DNA of 64,000 nt from CAVVYV01 sp963752585 (GTDB lineage: Bacteria; Actinomycetota; Thermoleophilia; Solirubrobacterales; 70-9), in contig CAVVYV010000007.1 of assembly GCA_963752585.1 (NCBI GenBank), positions 62,001 to 126,000 of the forward strand, read 5' to 3'. Each line of letters starts with the position of its first letter. Within the stretch, counting starts at the first letter, position 1. The translations under genes and the position numbers were made by a program. This document shows positions 7,655-15,186 of the stretch, one piece after another. Under the pieces are notes generated by a model. That model made no database searches, was not told the DNA's origin, and saw only the letters and a list, made by a program, of their open reading frames with translations.

Positions 7655-8374
7655 GTGACCTCGGTCTCCGAGCTCGATCTCGACCTCGACATCTTCCAGG
7701 GGCCGTTCGACCTGCTCCTCGCGGTGCTGCTGCGCGAGGAGATCAGCATCGCCGAGGTCGAGCTGGCCGACATCGTTCTCGCCTACGTGGACCACCTCGG
7801 GGAGAGCGGCGAGCTCGACCTCGAGTCGGTGACCGAGTTCCTCGTCCTGATCGCGGCCCTCTGCGAGCTGAAGTCGCGGCTGCTGCTGCCCCGCGACGAG
7901 GACGAGGAGGACCTGCGCCCGGAGGAGGCCGCCGACGAGCTCCTCGCCAGGATGCTCGAGTATCGCCGCTACAGCGAGGCGGGCAAGGTGCTGGTGGCGA
8001 GGCTCGACGCCGAGCAGGGCTTCATCTACCGCTCGGCGCCGCCGCCGCCGGAGCTCCGCCGTGCGGCCCTGAAGGCGGCGGTTCAGGTCTATGAGCCCGA
8101 CCGGCTCGGGTCGGCGCTGGGCGATCTGCTCACCGTCCCGCCAGACCCCGACACCCGCCACATCCGGACCACCGTCTCGCTCCAGCGACGGCTCTCGGTG
8201 CTCCGCGATCTCCTCGACAAGGGCAAGACGGTCGACTTCGACGAGGCCTTCGGACGCGAGGACCGCTTCACTCAGGCAGTCACCCTGTTCGCGCTGCTCG
8301 AGCTCCACCGCCGCGGCGAGGCGACCTGGACCCAAAAGGACACCTTCGGGCCGATCGAGGTGAAGGCGAGTTGA
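7655..8374 (+). CDS. scpA: Segregation and condensation protein A
   Basis: Kleisin subunit bridging the two heads of the Smc dimer in chromosome condensation; smc is in this window at 47.4 kb. The 239-residue protein begins with the N-terminal kleisin segment FQGPFDLLLAVLLREEISIAEVEL (about 13-36, canonical GPFDLLL), has an acidic linker (DEDEEDLRPEEAA) and ends in the winged-helix domain (about 165-239). It starts at GTG. The stop overlaps the scpB TTG (TTGA), as in most scpAB operons. Confidence 0.94.
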   Translation: MTSVSELDLDLDIFQGPFDLLLAVLLREEISIAEVELADIVLAYVDHLGESGELDLESVTEFLVLIAALCELKSRLLLPRDEDEEDLRPEEAADELLARMLEYRRYSEAGKVLVARLDAEQGFIYRSAPPPPELRRAALKAAVQVYEPDRLGSALGDLLTVPPDPDTRHIRTTVSLQRRLSVLRDLLDKGKTVDFDEAFGREDRFTQAVTLFALLELHRRGEATWTQKDTFGPIEVKAS

Positions 8375-8940
8375 GCGAGCTCCGGACCACCCTGGAGGCG
8401 CTGCTGTTCCTCTCCCCGGAGCCGGTCTCGGCCGGCGAGCTCGCCGAGGCGAGCGAGGCCGACGAGGAGGCCGTCGCCGAGGCGCTCGAGGCGCTCGAGG
8501 CTGAGCTTGAGTCCAACGGGAGAGGGGTGCGGCTGCGCCGGATCGCCGGCGGCTACTCGCTGGCCGCGATCCCGGCGGCCGAGGACGCCGCCAGGCGGCT
8601 GCTGGCGAAGCCGCGGACGCCGCCGCTGACCCAGGCGCAAGCCGAGGTGCTTGCGATCGTCGCTTACCTGCAGCCGGTCTCCCGGCCGGAGATCGCCCGG
8701 ATCCGCGGCGTCTCCTCGGACTCGGCCGTCGGCAGCCTCACCGAGCGCGGCCTGATCGAGGAGAAGGGGCGGACTCAGTTTGGAGCAATCACCTACGCGA
8801 CCACGGCGTTGTTCGAGAAGCTCTTCGGCCTCTCCGGTGTGGAGGCGCTTCCGGACCCGTCGCAGTTCGACCCGACTCCGGAGGACGAGCGTGAGCTCCG
8901 CGAGCGTCTGCTGAAGGCGGGCGAGCAGCGCAGCGAGTGA
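8371..8940 (+). CDS. scpB: Segregation and condensation protein B
   Basis: Partner of ScpA in the Smc-ScpAB condensin. The 189-residue protein has two winged-helix domains: LEALLFLSPEPVSAGELAEA at the N-terminus, and TQAQAEVLAIVAYLQPVSRPEI with IRGVSSDSAVGSLTERGLI in the second, all textbook ScpB. It starts at TTG within the scpA stop and ends overlapping the GTG of the next gene (GTGA), so it is translationally coupled on both sides. Confidence 0.94.
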   Translation: MSELRTTLEALLFLSPEPVSAGELAEASEADEEAVAEALEALEAELESNGRGVRLRRIAGGYSLAAIPAAEDAARRLLAKPRTPPLTQAQAEVLAIVAYLQPVSRPEIARIRGVSSDSAVGSLTERGLIEEKGRTQFGAITYATTALFEKLFGLSGVEALPDPSQFDPTPEDERELRERLLKAGEQRSE

Positions 8941-9686
8941 GGGATCAAGCCCGCGGCGGGCTGGCGGCGGTCCTCCTCGCGGTGCTCGTGCTCGCGGTGG
9001 CGGTCGCGGCATCGAGTGCCCCGGCCGGGCCGCAGGCCTCGATCGAGACCCGGGTGATCGGCCAGTCGGTCCAGGGGAGGGCGATCACCGCCATTCGGCT
9101 CGGGGATCCGACCGCTGAGCGGGTCGCGCTCGCGGTCGGGGTGATCCACGGCGACGAGCGCGCCGGGCTCCGGATCGTCGACCGGATCGTCGCCCGCGCC
9201 GCCGAGCTCCAGGGGGTCCAGCTCTGGGTGATCCCGTCGGTGAACCCAGACGGAGCCCGGGCCCGCGCTCGGAAGAATGCCCACGGGGTCGACCTGAACA
9301 GGAACTTTCCCTACCGCTGGCGAGGCGGGCTCCCGCACTCGAGCGGCTACTACCCCGGCCCCGCCCCGGCCTCCGAGCCCGAGACCCGGGCGGTGATCGA
9401 GTTCATCAGCGAGATCAAGCCCGAGATCTCCGTCTGGTACCACCAGCCCTGGGGCGCCGTGCTCGCCTGTCGCGGCCGGCCGGCGCTCGCCGCCCGCTAT
9501 GCAAAGTTGGTCGGCATGCGCACCAGTTGCCGAGGGAATGGGTTACGAGGGACGGTGATCAGCTGGGAGAACGCAGAGCTGCCGGAGAGCCATGCCTTCG
9601 TGGTCGAGCTGCCCGCCGGGGCGATCCGCGCGCGGGCCGCCCGTCGTCACGCGGAGGCCGCGATCACGCTCGCGGAGGGCGGCTGA
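8937..9686 (+). CDS. Exported M14-family zinc carboxypeptidase-like protein
   Basis: Predicted extracytoplasmic peptidase. An uncleaved or cleavable hydrophobic N-terminus (about 8-26) precedes the catalytic domain. Zinc ligands are visible as H71 and E74 in GVIHGDERAG and H169 in SVWYHQPWG. NPDG, DLNRNFP (119-125) and the general base E224 in FVVELPAG complete the M14 pattern. At 249 aa it is compact, as in murein tripeptide amidase-like members. It overlaps scpB (GTGA) and a disrupted amidase gene (TGATG), suggesting a small cell-wall module attached to scpAB. Substrate is inferred. Confidence 0.85.
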   Translation: MRDQARGGLAAVLLAVLVLAVAVAASSAPAGPQASIETRVIGQSVQGRAITAIRLGDPTAERVALAVGVIHGDERAGLRIVDRIVARAAELQGVQLWVIPSVNPDGARARARKNAHGVDLNRNFPYRWRGGLPHSSGYYPGPAPASEPETRAVIEFISEIKPEISVWYHQPWGAVLACRGRPALAARYAKLVGMRTSCRGNGLRGTVISWENAELPESHAFVVELPAGAIRARAARRHAEAAITLAEGG

Positions 9687-10355
9687 TGCGCGCCCTCGCC
9701 GTCCTCGTCGTGACGGCGCTCGCGGTTGGGACCGGGGCGGCCGCCCAGGGCGAGCCGCAGGCCGGCACCGCCGCCGCGGCGAAGCCCGCGATCGAGAAGC
9801 GACTGATCCCCTTTCCGAAGAAGCGCAAGCGGGAGATGGCCGCCTACTCGAAGCGCCACTACGGCCAGTACAAGTGGGCGCTGGTCGACCCGAAGCTGAT
9901 CGTCGATCCACTACGCGGTCGCGGGCAGCATCGGGGCGATCTACAACACCTTCGCTCCCGACCGGCCGGACGTCGAGTTCCACCAGCTCCCCGGGGTCTG
10001 CTCCCACTACGCGGTCGGCGCAGCCGGCGGGATCTTCAAGTTCGTCCCGCCGACGATCCGCTGCCGGCACGTGGTCGGGCTCAACCACGTCGCGATCGGG
10101 ATCGAGCACGTCGGCTTCAGCGACGGCGACGTGCTCAACCGCCCGGCGCAGCTCAATCCCTCGCTCCAACTCACCCAATGGCTCCGCTGCCGCACCGGCA
10201 TCCCAATAGAAGGGGTGATCGGCCACAACGAGAGCCTCGACTCGCCCTACTACAAGGAGCTCGACCCCCGATTCAAGGGCCAGACCCACGGCGACTTCAA
10301 CACGGCCTCGATGAATGTCTATCGCGGCGAGCTTCGGAAGCTCGGGCCCTGCTAG
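9686..10355 (+). pseudogene. N-acetylmuramoyl-L-alanine amidase, exported (apparent frameshift)
   Basis: Peptidoglycan amidase-like protein with an N-terminal signal peptide (MRALAVLVVTALAVGTGAAA). Frame 1 carries the first 70-odd residues to DPKLIV; the PGRP/amidase_2 domain then continues one frame over as HYAVAGSIGAIYNTFAP to GQTHGDFNTASMN. One extra base near 9905-9909 (GTCGATCCACTAC; dropping a C restores D-H-Y) explains it. Corrected, the protein is 222 aa with likely zinc ligands in HYAV, VVGLNHVAIGIEH and GQTHGDF. Given similar indels in essential genes of this window, a sequence error is as likely as decay. Confidence 0.75.
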
Positions 10356-10419
10356 ACGCGTCCTTGCGGGGTGAGAGACTGCGCGCGTCCACTCGACGTA
10401 GGAGGAAAGGGAGGTTTCG

Positions 10420-11055
10420 ATGAAACGGATGGAATGGCTGGCGCCGCTCAGCGGCATCCTCTTCGTGGCGCTTCTGATCGTGGGGTTCGCGATCACCGGC
10501 GAAACGCCGGACCCGACCGAGGACTCGGCGCAGGAGGTCATCGACTACGCCATCGACAACGACAGCGAGCTGATGCTCGGAGGCGGGCTTGTCTCGCTCT
10601 CCGGGGTGTTCATGGTCTTCTTCGGGTCCTGGCTGCGCAAGGCGCTTGCTGCGGCGCCAGGCGCCGGCGGCGCGGCCGCCAACGTGGCCTTCGCCGGAGC
10701 GATCATCATCGCCGGCGCGGCGGCGACCAGCGGCACGATCAGCTTCGCGCTCGGGGATCTGGCGGATGACGTTAGTCCGGAGGCGGTCGAGGCGCTGAAC
10801 GCCCTCTCGTGGGACTTCTTCTTCCCACTTGCGGTTGGGGTGACGACGCTGATGGTGGGTGCCGGTCTGTCGATCGCCCTCTACGGGCCGCTGCCGAAGT
10901 GGCTCGGATGGGTTGCGATCGTGATCGGGATCGTCTCCCACACCCCGATCGGGTTCTTCGGATGGGCGCTCGCTGGGATCTGGGTGCTCGTGGTGAGCAT
11001 TCTGCTCAGCCTGCGTGCGCGGCAGCCCGGGGCTGCCGGGACCGCGCAGCCCTGA
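10420..11055 (+). CDS. Hypothetical integral membrane protein, about six TM helices
   Basis: I do not recognise a named family. The 211-residue protein alternates hydrophobic helices (about 8-26, 50-70, 82-104, 125-150, 155-172, 175-195) with a short acidic loop (TPDPTEDSAQEVIDYA) after helix 1. A strong Shine-Dalgarno stretch (AGGAGGAAAGGGAGG) lies 6 nt before the ATG, unusual in this window where most genes are leaderless or coupled, and suggests efficient expression. Its stop overlaps the probable CTG start of rluB. Confidence 0.75.
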   Translation: MKRMEWLAPLSGILFVALLIVGFAITGETPDPTEDSAQEVIDYAIDNDSELMLGGGLVSLSGVFMVFFGSWLRKALAAAPGAGGAAANVAFAGAIIIAGAAATSGTISFALGDLADDVSPEAVEALNALSWDFFFPLAVGVTTLMVGAGLSIALYGPLPKWLGWVAIVIGIVSHTPIGFFGWALAGIWVLVVSILLSLRARQPGAAGTAQP

Positions 11056-11714
11056 GACTGGCCCGGTATCTGGCCCACGGCGGCGTTGCCTCGCGGCGCG
11101 CCGCCGAGGGCTTGATCCGGGATGGGCGCGTGACCGTTGCCGGTGAGGTCGTAACCGATCCCGCCCGGGACGTCGGCGAGGGAAGCCGGGTGGAGGTCGA
11201 CGGGCGAGCGGTGGCGCCGGAGCCGCGTGAGGTCTGGGCGCTCAACAAGCCCGCCGGGGTCGTCTCGACCGCGCGTGAGCCGGGAAGGCGGCGGGCGGTC
11301 ACCGAGCTGATCACCTCCGAGCGCAGGCTCTACCCGGTCGGCCGCCTCGACGCCGAGTCCACCGGCCTGATCCTGCTCACCAACGACGGCGCCCTCGCCA
11401 ACCGGCTCACCCATCCCCGTTACGGGGTGCCGAAGACCTATCGGCTGAGCCTCGCCCGGCCACCCGGGGATGGGGAGATCGAGGAGCTCCGGGCCGGTGT
11501 CCGGCTCGAGGACGGTCCGACGGCGCCCGCCGAGGTCGGGCGCCACGGCGGGCGCGGGCTCGAGATCACGATCCGGGAGGGGCGAAAGCGCCAGGTCCGG
11601 AGAATGGCGGAGGCGGTGGGCAACCGGGTCGAGTCGCTCACCCGGATCAGGATCGGGCCGCTGGAGCTTGGGGGACCTGCGCCCGGGGGAGGCGCGGCTG
11701 CTCAGCGACGATGA
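11052..11714 (+). CDS. rluB: Ribosomal large-subunit pseudouridine synthase B family (C-terminus frameshifted)
   Basis: Modifies a uridine in 23S rRNA. An S4 RNA-binding domain (RLARYLAHGGVASRRAAEGLI) is followed by the RsuA/RluB catalytic domain with VGRLDAESTGLILLTNDG (catalytic Asp) and GRKRQVRRMAEAVG. Homology begins at LRLARYL, where the only start is CTG (11052) overlapping the upstream TGA; a conventional ATG at 10962 would add about 30 non-conserved residues. After GPLELG the frame breaks at a run of five Gs (11670-11674). Removing one G continues as GDLRPGEARLLSDDEVDRL to 11787, the normal RluB tail. The catalytic domain is intact either way. Confidence 0.85.
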   Translation: MRLARYLAHGGVASRRAAEGLIRDGRVTVAGEVVTDPARDVGEGSRVEVDGRAVAPEPREVWALNKPAGVVSTAREPGRRRAVTELITSERRLYPVGRLDAESTGLILLTNDGALANRLTHPRYGVPKTYRLSLARPPGDGEIEELRAGVRLEDGPTAPAEVGRHGGRGLEITIREGRKRQVRRMAEAVGNRVESLTRIRIGPLELGGPAPGGGAAAQRR

Positions 11715-11776
11715 GGTCGACCGCCTCTGGGAAGATGCCCGCCCGATGCGAACGGAGGCGAACGAAGAGGACGGCA

Positions 11777-12157
11777 GTGGACGCTGAGACCGATCGGCTC
11801 TGGGCCGTGCGCGGGGCGATCAAGGTCACCCGCAACAACCCCGAGGCGATCCTCACCGGGACCGAGGAGCTGATGCGCGAGCTGATCGAGCGAAACGAGC
11901 TCGAGTCGGAGCGGATCGTCAGCTGCATCTTCACCTCCACCCACGACCTGAACGCCGAGTTCCCGGCGGTCGCCGCCCGCAAGCTCGGCCTCGGCTCGGT
12001 GCCGCTGCTCTGCGCCCGCGAGATCGACGTGCCCGGGGCGATGCCGTCGGTGATCCGGGTGCTGGTCCACTACTACGCGCCCAACGGCCACGAGCCAGCC
12101 CACACCTATCTCGGCGAGGCGCAGGAGCTGCGCTCGGACCTCCACGCCGCCCAGTAG
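11777..12157 (+). CDS. aroH: Chorismate mutase, AroH type
   Basis: Converts chorismate to prephenate, the branch step to Phe and Tyr. The 126-residue protein matches the Bacillus AroH trimer family: AVRGAIKV (N-terminal Arg), and the active-site segment LCAREIDVPGAMPSVIRVLVHY with Arg. The GTG at 11777 was chosen because the product then starts just before the conserved WAVRGAI. It overlaps the restored rluB reading frame by 11 nt. It heads the aromatic cluster (aminotransferase, DAHP synthase, prephenate dehydrogenase, EPSP synthase). Confidence 0.93.
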   Translation: MDAETDRLWAVRGAIKVTRNNPEAILTGTEELMRELIERNELESERIVSCIFTSTHDLNAEFPAVAARKLGLGSVPLLCAREIDVPGAMPSVIRVLVHYYAPNGHEPAHTYLGEAQELRSDLHAAQ

Positions 12158-12164
12158 CCGCGAC

Positions 12165-12701
12165 ATGGTCCGGATCAGGGAGGCGTTTCCGATCGACACG
12201 GAGGCCATCGTCGAGGTCACCGCGTCGGGGTGGCGGGCGGCGTATCCGGGGATCGTCCCCGCCAGACACCTGAGGGACCTGCCGATCTCCACCTGGCGCT
12301 CCGACATCAGGAGCGGCCTCCGCGCGCCCGAGGGAGACTCGTTCACCTGGATCGCCGACCTCGACGGCGTCGTCGCCGGCTACTGCTACGTCGCCGCTCC
12401 TGCCAAACGGGAGCCGGAGGGCTCGCGCGTTGCGGAGCTGGTCGCGATCTACGTCGAGCCGGCCTTCTGGCGCAGCGGGATCGGCGGAGAGCTCGCCCGC
12501 GCCGCGATCGCCGAGGCGGGAGGGCGCTCCTATGAGGAGATGGTGCTCTGGACCTTCGAGGAGAACCGGCGGGCGCTCGCCTTCTACCGGGCGCTCGGTT
12601 GGGAGCCCGATGGCGGCGAGCAGCCCCACCGGGGGACGGGGGTGCCGACGATCAGGTTGCGCCGGGCGCTCTCCTCCGAGGGTCCCGGGGCGACCGGGTA
12701 G
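12165..12701 (+). CDS. GNAT-family N-acetyltransferase
   Basis: Acetyl-CoA dependent acetyltransferase of 178 aa. The fold is visible as IREAFPIDTEAIVEVTASGW (strand 1/helix 1), AELVAIYVEPAFWRSGIGGEL (the acetyl-CoA pyrophosphate loop, here RSGIGG) and MVLWTFEENRRALAFYRALGW (motif B). The acceptor is unknown. It lies 7 bp after aroH and 16 bp before hisC on the same strand, so it is likely co-transcribed, but nothing ties its substrate to aromatic metabolism. Confidence 0.85.
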   Translation: MVRIREAFPIDTEAIVEVTASGWRAAYPGIVPARHLRDLPISTWRSDIRSGLRAPEGDSFTWIADLDGVVAGYCYVAAPAKREPEGSRVAELVAIYVEPAFWRSGIGGELARAAIAEAGGRSYEEMVLWTFEENRRALAFYRALGWEPDGGEQPHRGTGVPTIRLRRALSSEGPGATG

Positions 12702-12702
12702 G

Positions 12703-12708
12703 CACAAT
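12703..12708 (+). promoter_or_regulatory. -10-like CACAAT for the hisC-like gene
   Basis: Ends 9 nt before the ATG at 12718; a weaker match than its neighbours. Confidence 0.35.
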
Positions 12709-12717
12709 ACGGCGGCG

Positions 12718-13812
12718 ATGCCGGTCACCTTTGCCGAGAAGCTTGCGCGGATCCCGCACTATGAGCCGGGCACCTCGCTCGACGAGGCGCAGGCCCGCGC
12801 CGAGACCGCGGATGCGATCAAGCTCGCGTCGAACGAGTCGCCGTTCCCGCCGCACCCGGCGGTGATCGAGGCGATCGCCGCCGCCGCCCGCGGCGTCAAC
12901 CGCTACCCCGATCCCGCGGCGGGGCTGCTGCGGCAGAGGCTCGCCGAGCGCTTCGACACCGATCCCGCCCGAATCGCGATCTCGAACGGCTCCTGCGAGA
13001 TCCTCCTCGCTGCCGCCCTCGCCCTCTGCGAGGACGGCGACGAGATCCTCTACGCGTGGCCCTCGTTCTCGATCTACCCCTACCTCCCGGCGCTCTCAGG
13101 GGCCCGCGAGATCCGGGTCCCGCTCACCGACGACCACGTCCATGACCTCGAGGCGATGCTGGAGGACATCACCGCCGCGACCCAGCTGCTCGTCGTCTGC
13201 AACCCGAACAACCCGACCGGGACATACATCCCGGTCGATCAGATCGGCGGCTTCGTCGATCGCGTCCCCGACAGGGTGACGGTGATCCTCGACGAGGCCT
13301 ACATCGAGTACCAGGCGAGCGACGACCCCGACTCGACCCTCGGCCTGCTCGCGGACCGCCCCAACCTGGTCCTGCTCCGCACATTCAGCAAGTGCTATGG
13401 CCTCGCCGGCCTCCGAGTCGGGTTCGCCCTCTGCTCGCCGGGCTTTCGCGGTGCGGTGGACGCCGTCCGCCAGCCGTTCAGCGTCAACCACCTCGCCCAG
13501 GCCGCCGCCGCCGAGGCGATCCTGCATCAGGACGACGTCACCGACCGGGTGGAGAAGAACATGGTCGAGCGGCACTTCGTCGAGGAGCGGATCCGAGAGC
13601 TCGACCTGGAGGCGGCCGACTCGGAGGCGAACTTCTCCTGGATCGCCCTGGGCGATAGCGATGAGGCCGAGGTGCTGGACTCGCTCGCCCGCGCCGGGGT
13701 CGCCGTTCGCGGCGGCAGCGCCCTCGGCGGCCCGGGCCACATCCGGGCCACCTACGGCACTCGCCCGGAGAACGAGCGCTTCCTCGCCGCCCTCGCCGAG
13801 GCGTTGGGCTGA
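12718..13812 (+). CDS. hisC: HisC-like class I/II aminotransferase (histidinol-phosphate or aromatic)
   Basis: PLP enzyme of 364 aa. IKLASNESPFPPHPAVIEAI is the HisC N-terminal signature, CNPNNPTGTY binds PLP, VILDEAYIEY supplies the Asp, and TFSKCYGLAGLRVG contains the Schiff-base Lys. The family includes histidinol-phosphate aminotransferase and aromatic aminotransferases that are hard to separate by motif. Its place between chorismate mutase and DAHP synthase, with no other his genes nearby, suggests a role in Phe/Tyr transamination. That is inference from context. The start fits the family length. Confidence 0.88.
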   Translation: MPVTFAEKLARIPHYEPGTSLDEAQARAETADAIKLASNESPFPPHPAVIEAIAAAARGVNRYPDPAAGLLRQRLAERFDTDPARIAISNGSCEILLAAALALCEDGDEILYAWPSFSIYPYLPALSGAREIRVPLTDDHVHDLEAMLEDITAATQLLVVCNPNNPTGTYIPVDQIGGFVDRVPDRVTVILDEAYIEYQASDDPDSTLGLLADRPNLVLLRTFSKCYGLAGLRVGFALCSPGFRGAVDAVRQPFSVNHLAQAAAAEAILHQDDVTDRVEKNMVERHFVEERIRELDLEAADSEANFSWIALGDSDEAEVLDSLARAGVAVRGGSALGGPGHIRATYGTRPENERFLAALAEALG

Positions 13813-13817
13813 TCCCT

Positions 13818-13846
13818 TCGACAACCCGGGACCCGTCTGCTACAAA
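13818..13846 (+). promoter_or_regulatory. Promoter of the aroF leader
   Basis: TCGACA (13818-13823, 5/6 to TTGACA) and TACAAA (13841-13846) are separated by 17 bp, with an extended -10 TGC just before. Transcription should begin at about 13853-13855, at or within 2 nt of the leader-peptide ATG. Confidence 0.6.
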
Positions 13847-13854
13847 CTCCCTGC

Positions 13855-13941
13855 ATGAAGAGCGGCGCGCACAGTCTCGCCTCACCGGGCCGGTACACGG
13901 CTCGCACGCGTGCCTATTTCTACTTTTGGCGATTTAACTAG
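13855..13941 (+). CDS. Aromatic-rich leader peptide (candidate attenuator) upstream of DAHP synthase
   Basis: Twenty-eight codons, ATG to TAG, ending RAYFYFWRFN: six of the last eight residues are Tyr, Phe or Trp, plus a Tyr at position 14. The ATG sits 8 nt after a -10 box, so it would be translated as a leaderless message. Eleven nucleotides after the stop comes a perfect 7-bp hairpin, and the DAHP synthase gene starts 149 nt downstream. This is the expected design for ribosome-mediated attenuation by aromatic amino acids. A comparable leader before a DAHP synthase gene is, to my recollection, known in Corynebacterium. Peptide existence and mechanism are inferred. Confidence 0.75.
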   Translation: MKSGAHSLASPGRYTARTRAYFYFWRFN

Positions 13942-13952
13942 GCGTCCGGCCC

Positions 13953-13969
13953 GCGGCTGCCACAGCCGC
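13953..13969 (+). promoter_or_regulatory. Hairpin after the aromatic leader peptide
   Basis: GCGGCTG-CCA-CAGCCGC is a perfect 7-bp stem with a 3-nt loop. Alternative pairings exist: GTCCGGC at 13944-13950 with GCCGGAT at 14033-14039, and ATCCC at 13982-13986 with GGGAT at 14006-14010. No U-tract follows, so an intrinsic terminator is not evident; control may act by Rho or at translation. Confidence 0.55.
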
Positions 13970-14090
13970 TGACGCAGAAGGATCCCCTCGCCGGGCGCCG
14001 TTACCGGGATTGGCTGCGGCCACAGACCCGCCGCCGGATCCAGCTGGACCCAAGGACCATCGCCATACCAGTAGAAAGAAGGGCCCCCGG

Positions 14091-15182
14091 ATGAACTTCG
14101 AGATGAAGGACCTACCCAGACAGCAAGGGGAACGCGTGCGCGACCGCCGGATCGAGCGGGCGGTCGAGCTCGTCTCACCGGCGCAGATCCTCGACGACCT
14201 CCCGCTCGGTCCCGAGCAGGAGGCGGCCGTGATCCGGCACCGCGAGGAGATCGCTGCAGTCCTCGATCGCAGCGACGACCGGCTGATCGTGGTGGTCGGG
14301 CCGTGCAGCGTCCACGACCCGGAGGCGGCGGTCGAGTACGCGCAGCGGCTGAGCGCCAGGGCCGCCGAGCTCAAGGACGACCTCTGCATCACGATGCGGG
14401 TCTACTTCGAGAAGCCCCGGACGACCACCGGCTGGAAGGGGCTGATCAACGACCCCCACCTGGACGGCTCCCGGGACGTCAACGTCGGGCTCCACACGGC
14501 CCGCCGCCTGCTGATTGAGGTGCTCGACCTCGGCCTTCCGATCGGCTGCGAGTTCCTCGACCCGATCACCCCGCAGTACATCTCTGACGTGGTCGCCTGG
14601 GGCGCGATCGGCGCTCGCACCACCGAGAGCCAGACCCACCGCCAGCTCGCCTCGGGCCTCTCGATGCCGGTCGGGTTCAAGAACGGGACGGCGGGCAGCA
14701 TCAAGCTCGCCGTCGACGCGGTTCGCGCCGCCGCGGCGCCGCACGCGTTCGCCGGGGTCGACGTCAGCGGCACCCCGGCGATTCTCTACACGAAGGGCAA
14801 CCCCGACTGCCACATCATCCTCCGTGGCGGCCGCGGGGCTCCCAACTACGACGAGGGGACCGTCGGCGAGGCGCTCTCGCTCCTTCGCGAGGCGGGTCTG
14901 GCGGAGCGACTGCTGATCGACGCCTCCCACGACAACAGCGGCAAGGACCACAACCGCCAGCCCCAGGTGGTGACCGAGATCGCCGACCAGATCGCGGCCG
15001 GGAACCGGGCAATCGTCGGCGCGATGCTGGAGTCGTTTCTGGTCGCCGGTCGCCAGGACCTGGACTCCGACGGTCCCCTGGTCTACGGCCAGTCGATCAC
15101 CGACGCCTGCATGGACTGGGAGACGACCGTGCTTGCGCTCGACCGGCTGGCGGCCGCGGCGCGAACCCGGCGCGAAAGCTGA
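14091..15182 (+). CDS. aroF: 3-deoxy-7-phosphoheptulonate (DAHP) synthase, class I AroF/G/H type
   Basis: First committed step of the shikimate pathway: condenses PEP with erythrose-4-phosphate. Class I motifs are VVVGPCSVHDPEAAVEYA, RVYFEKPRTTTGWKGLINDP, LDPITPQYISDVVAWGAIGA, FKNGTAGSIKLAVDA and IDASHDNSGKDH, with metal and PEP ligands in CSVHD, DASHDN and the C-terminal GQSITDACM. At 363 aa it matches the feedback-inhibited enterobacterial-type enzymes. The ATG at 14091 has a purine-rich GAAAGAAGGG before it. The upstream gap encodes the aromatic leader peptide. tyrA follows after 4 bp. Confidence 0.95.
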   Translation: MNFEMKDLPRQQGERVRDRRIERAVELVSPAQILDDLPLGPEQEAAVIRHREEIAAVLDRSDDRLIVVVGPCSVHDPEAAVEYAQRLSARAAELKDDLCITMRVYFEKPRTTTGWKGLINDPHLDGSRDVNVGLHTARRLLIEVLDLGLPIGCEFLDPITPQYISDVVAWGAIGARTTESQTHRQLASGLSMPVGFKNGTAGSIKLAVDAVRAAAAPHAFAGVDVSGTPAILYTKGNPDCHIILRGGRGAPNYDEGTVGEALSLLREAGLAERLLIDASHDNSGKDHNRQPQVVTEIADQIAAGNRAIVGAMLESFLVAGRQDLDSDGPLVYGQSITDACMDWETTVLALDRLAAAARTRRES

Positions 15183-15186
15183 ACAG

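Noticed and set aside
5288..8335. 1015-codon minus-strand frame across MFS, trpS and scpA
   Set aside because: Runs across three well-supported plus-strand genes with low-complexity product; a shadow of GC-rich coding.
10809..11052. Upstream extension of rluB from GTG 10809
   Set aside because: It overlaps the well-supported membrane protein gene in another frame and has no similarity to the S4 domain.
13953..13969. Hairpin downstream of the aromatic leader as an intrinsic terminator
   Set aside because: No T-run follows it; kept as a regulatory hairpin only.
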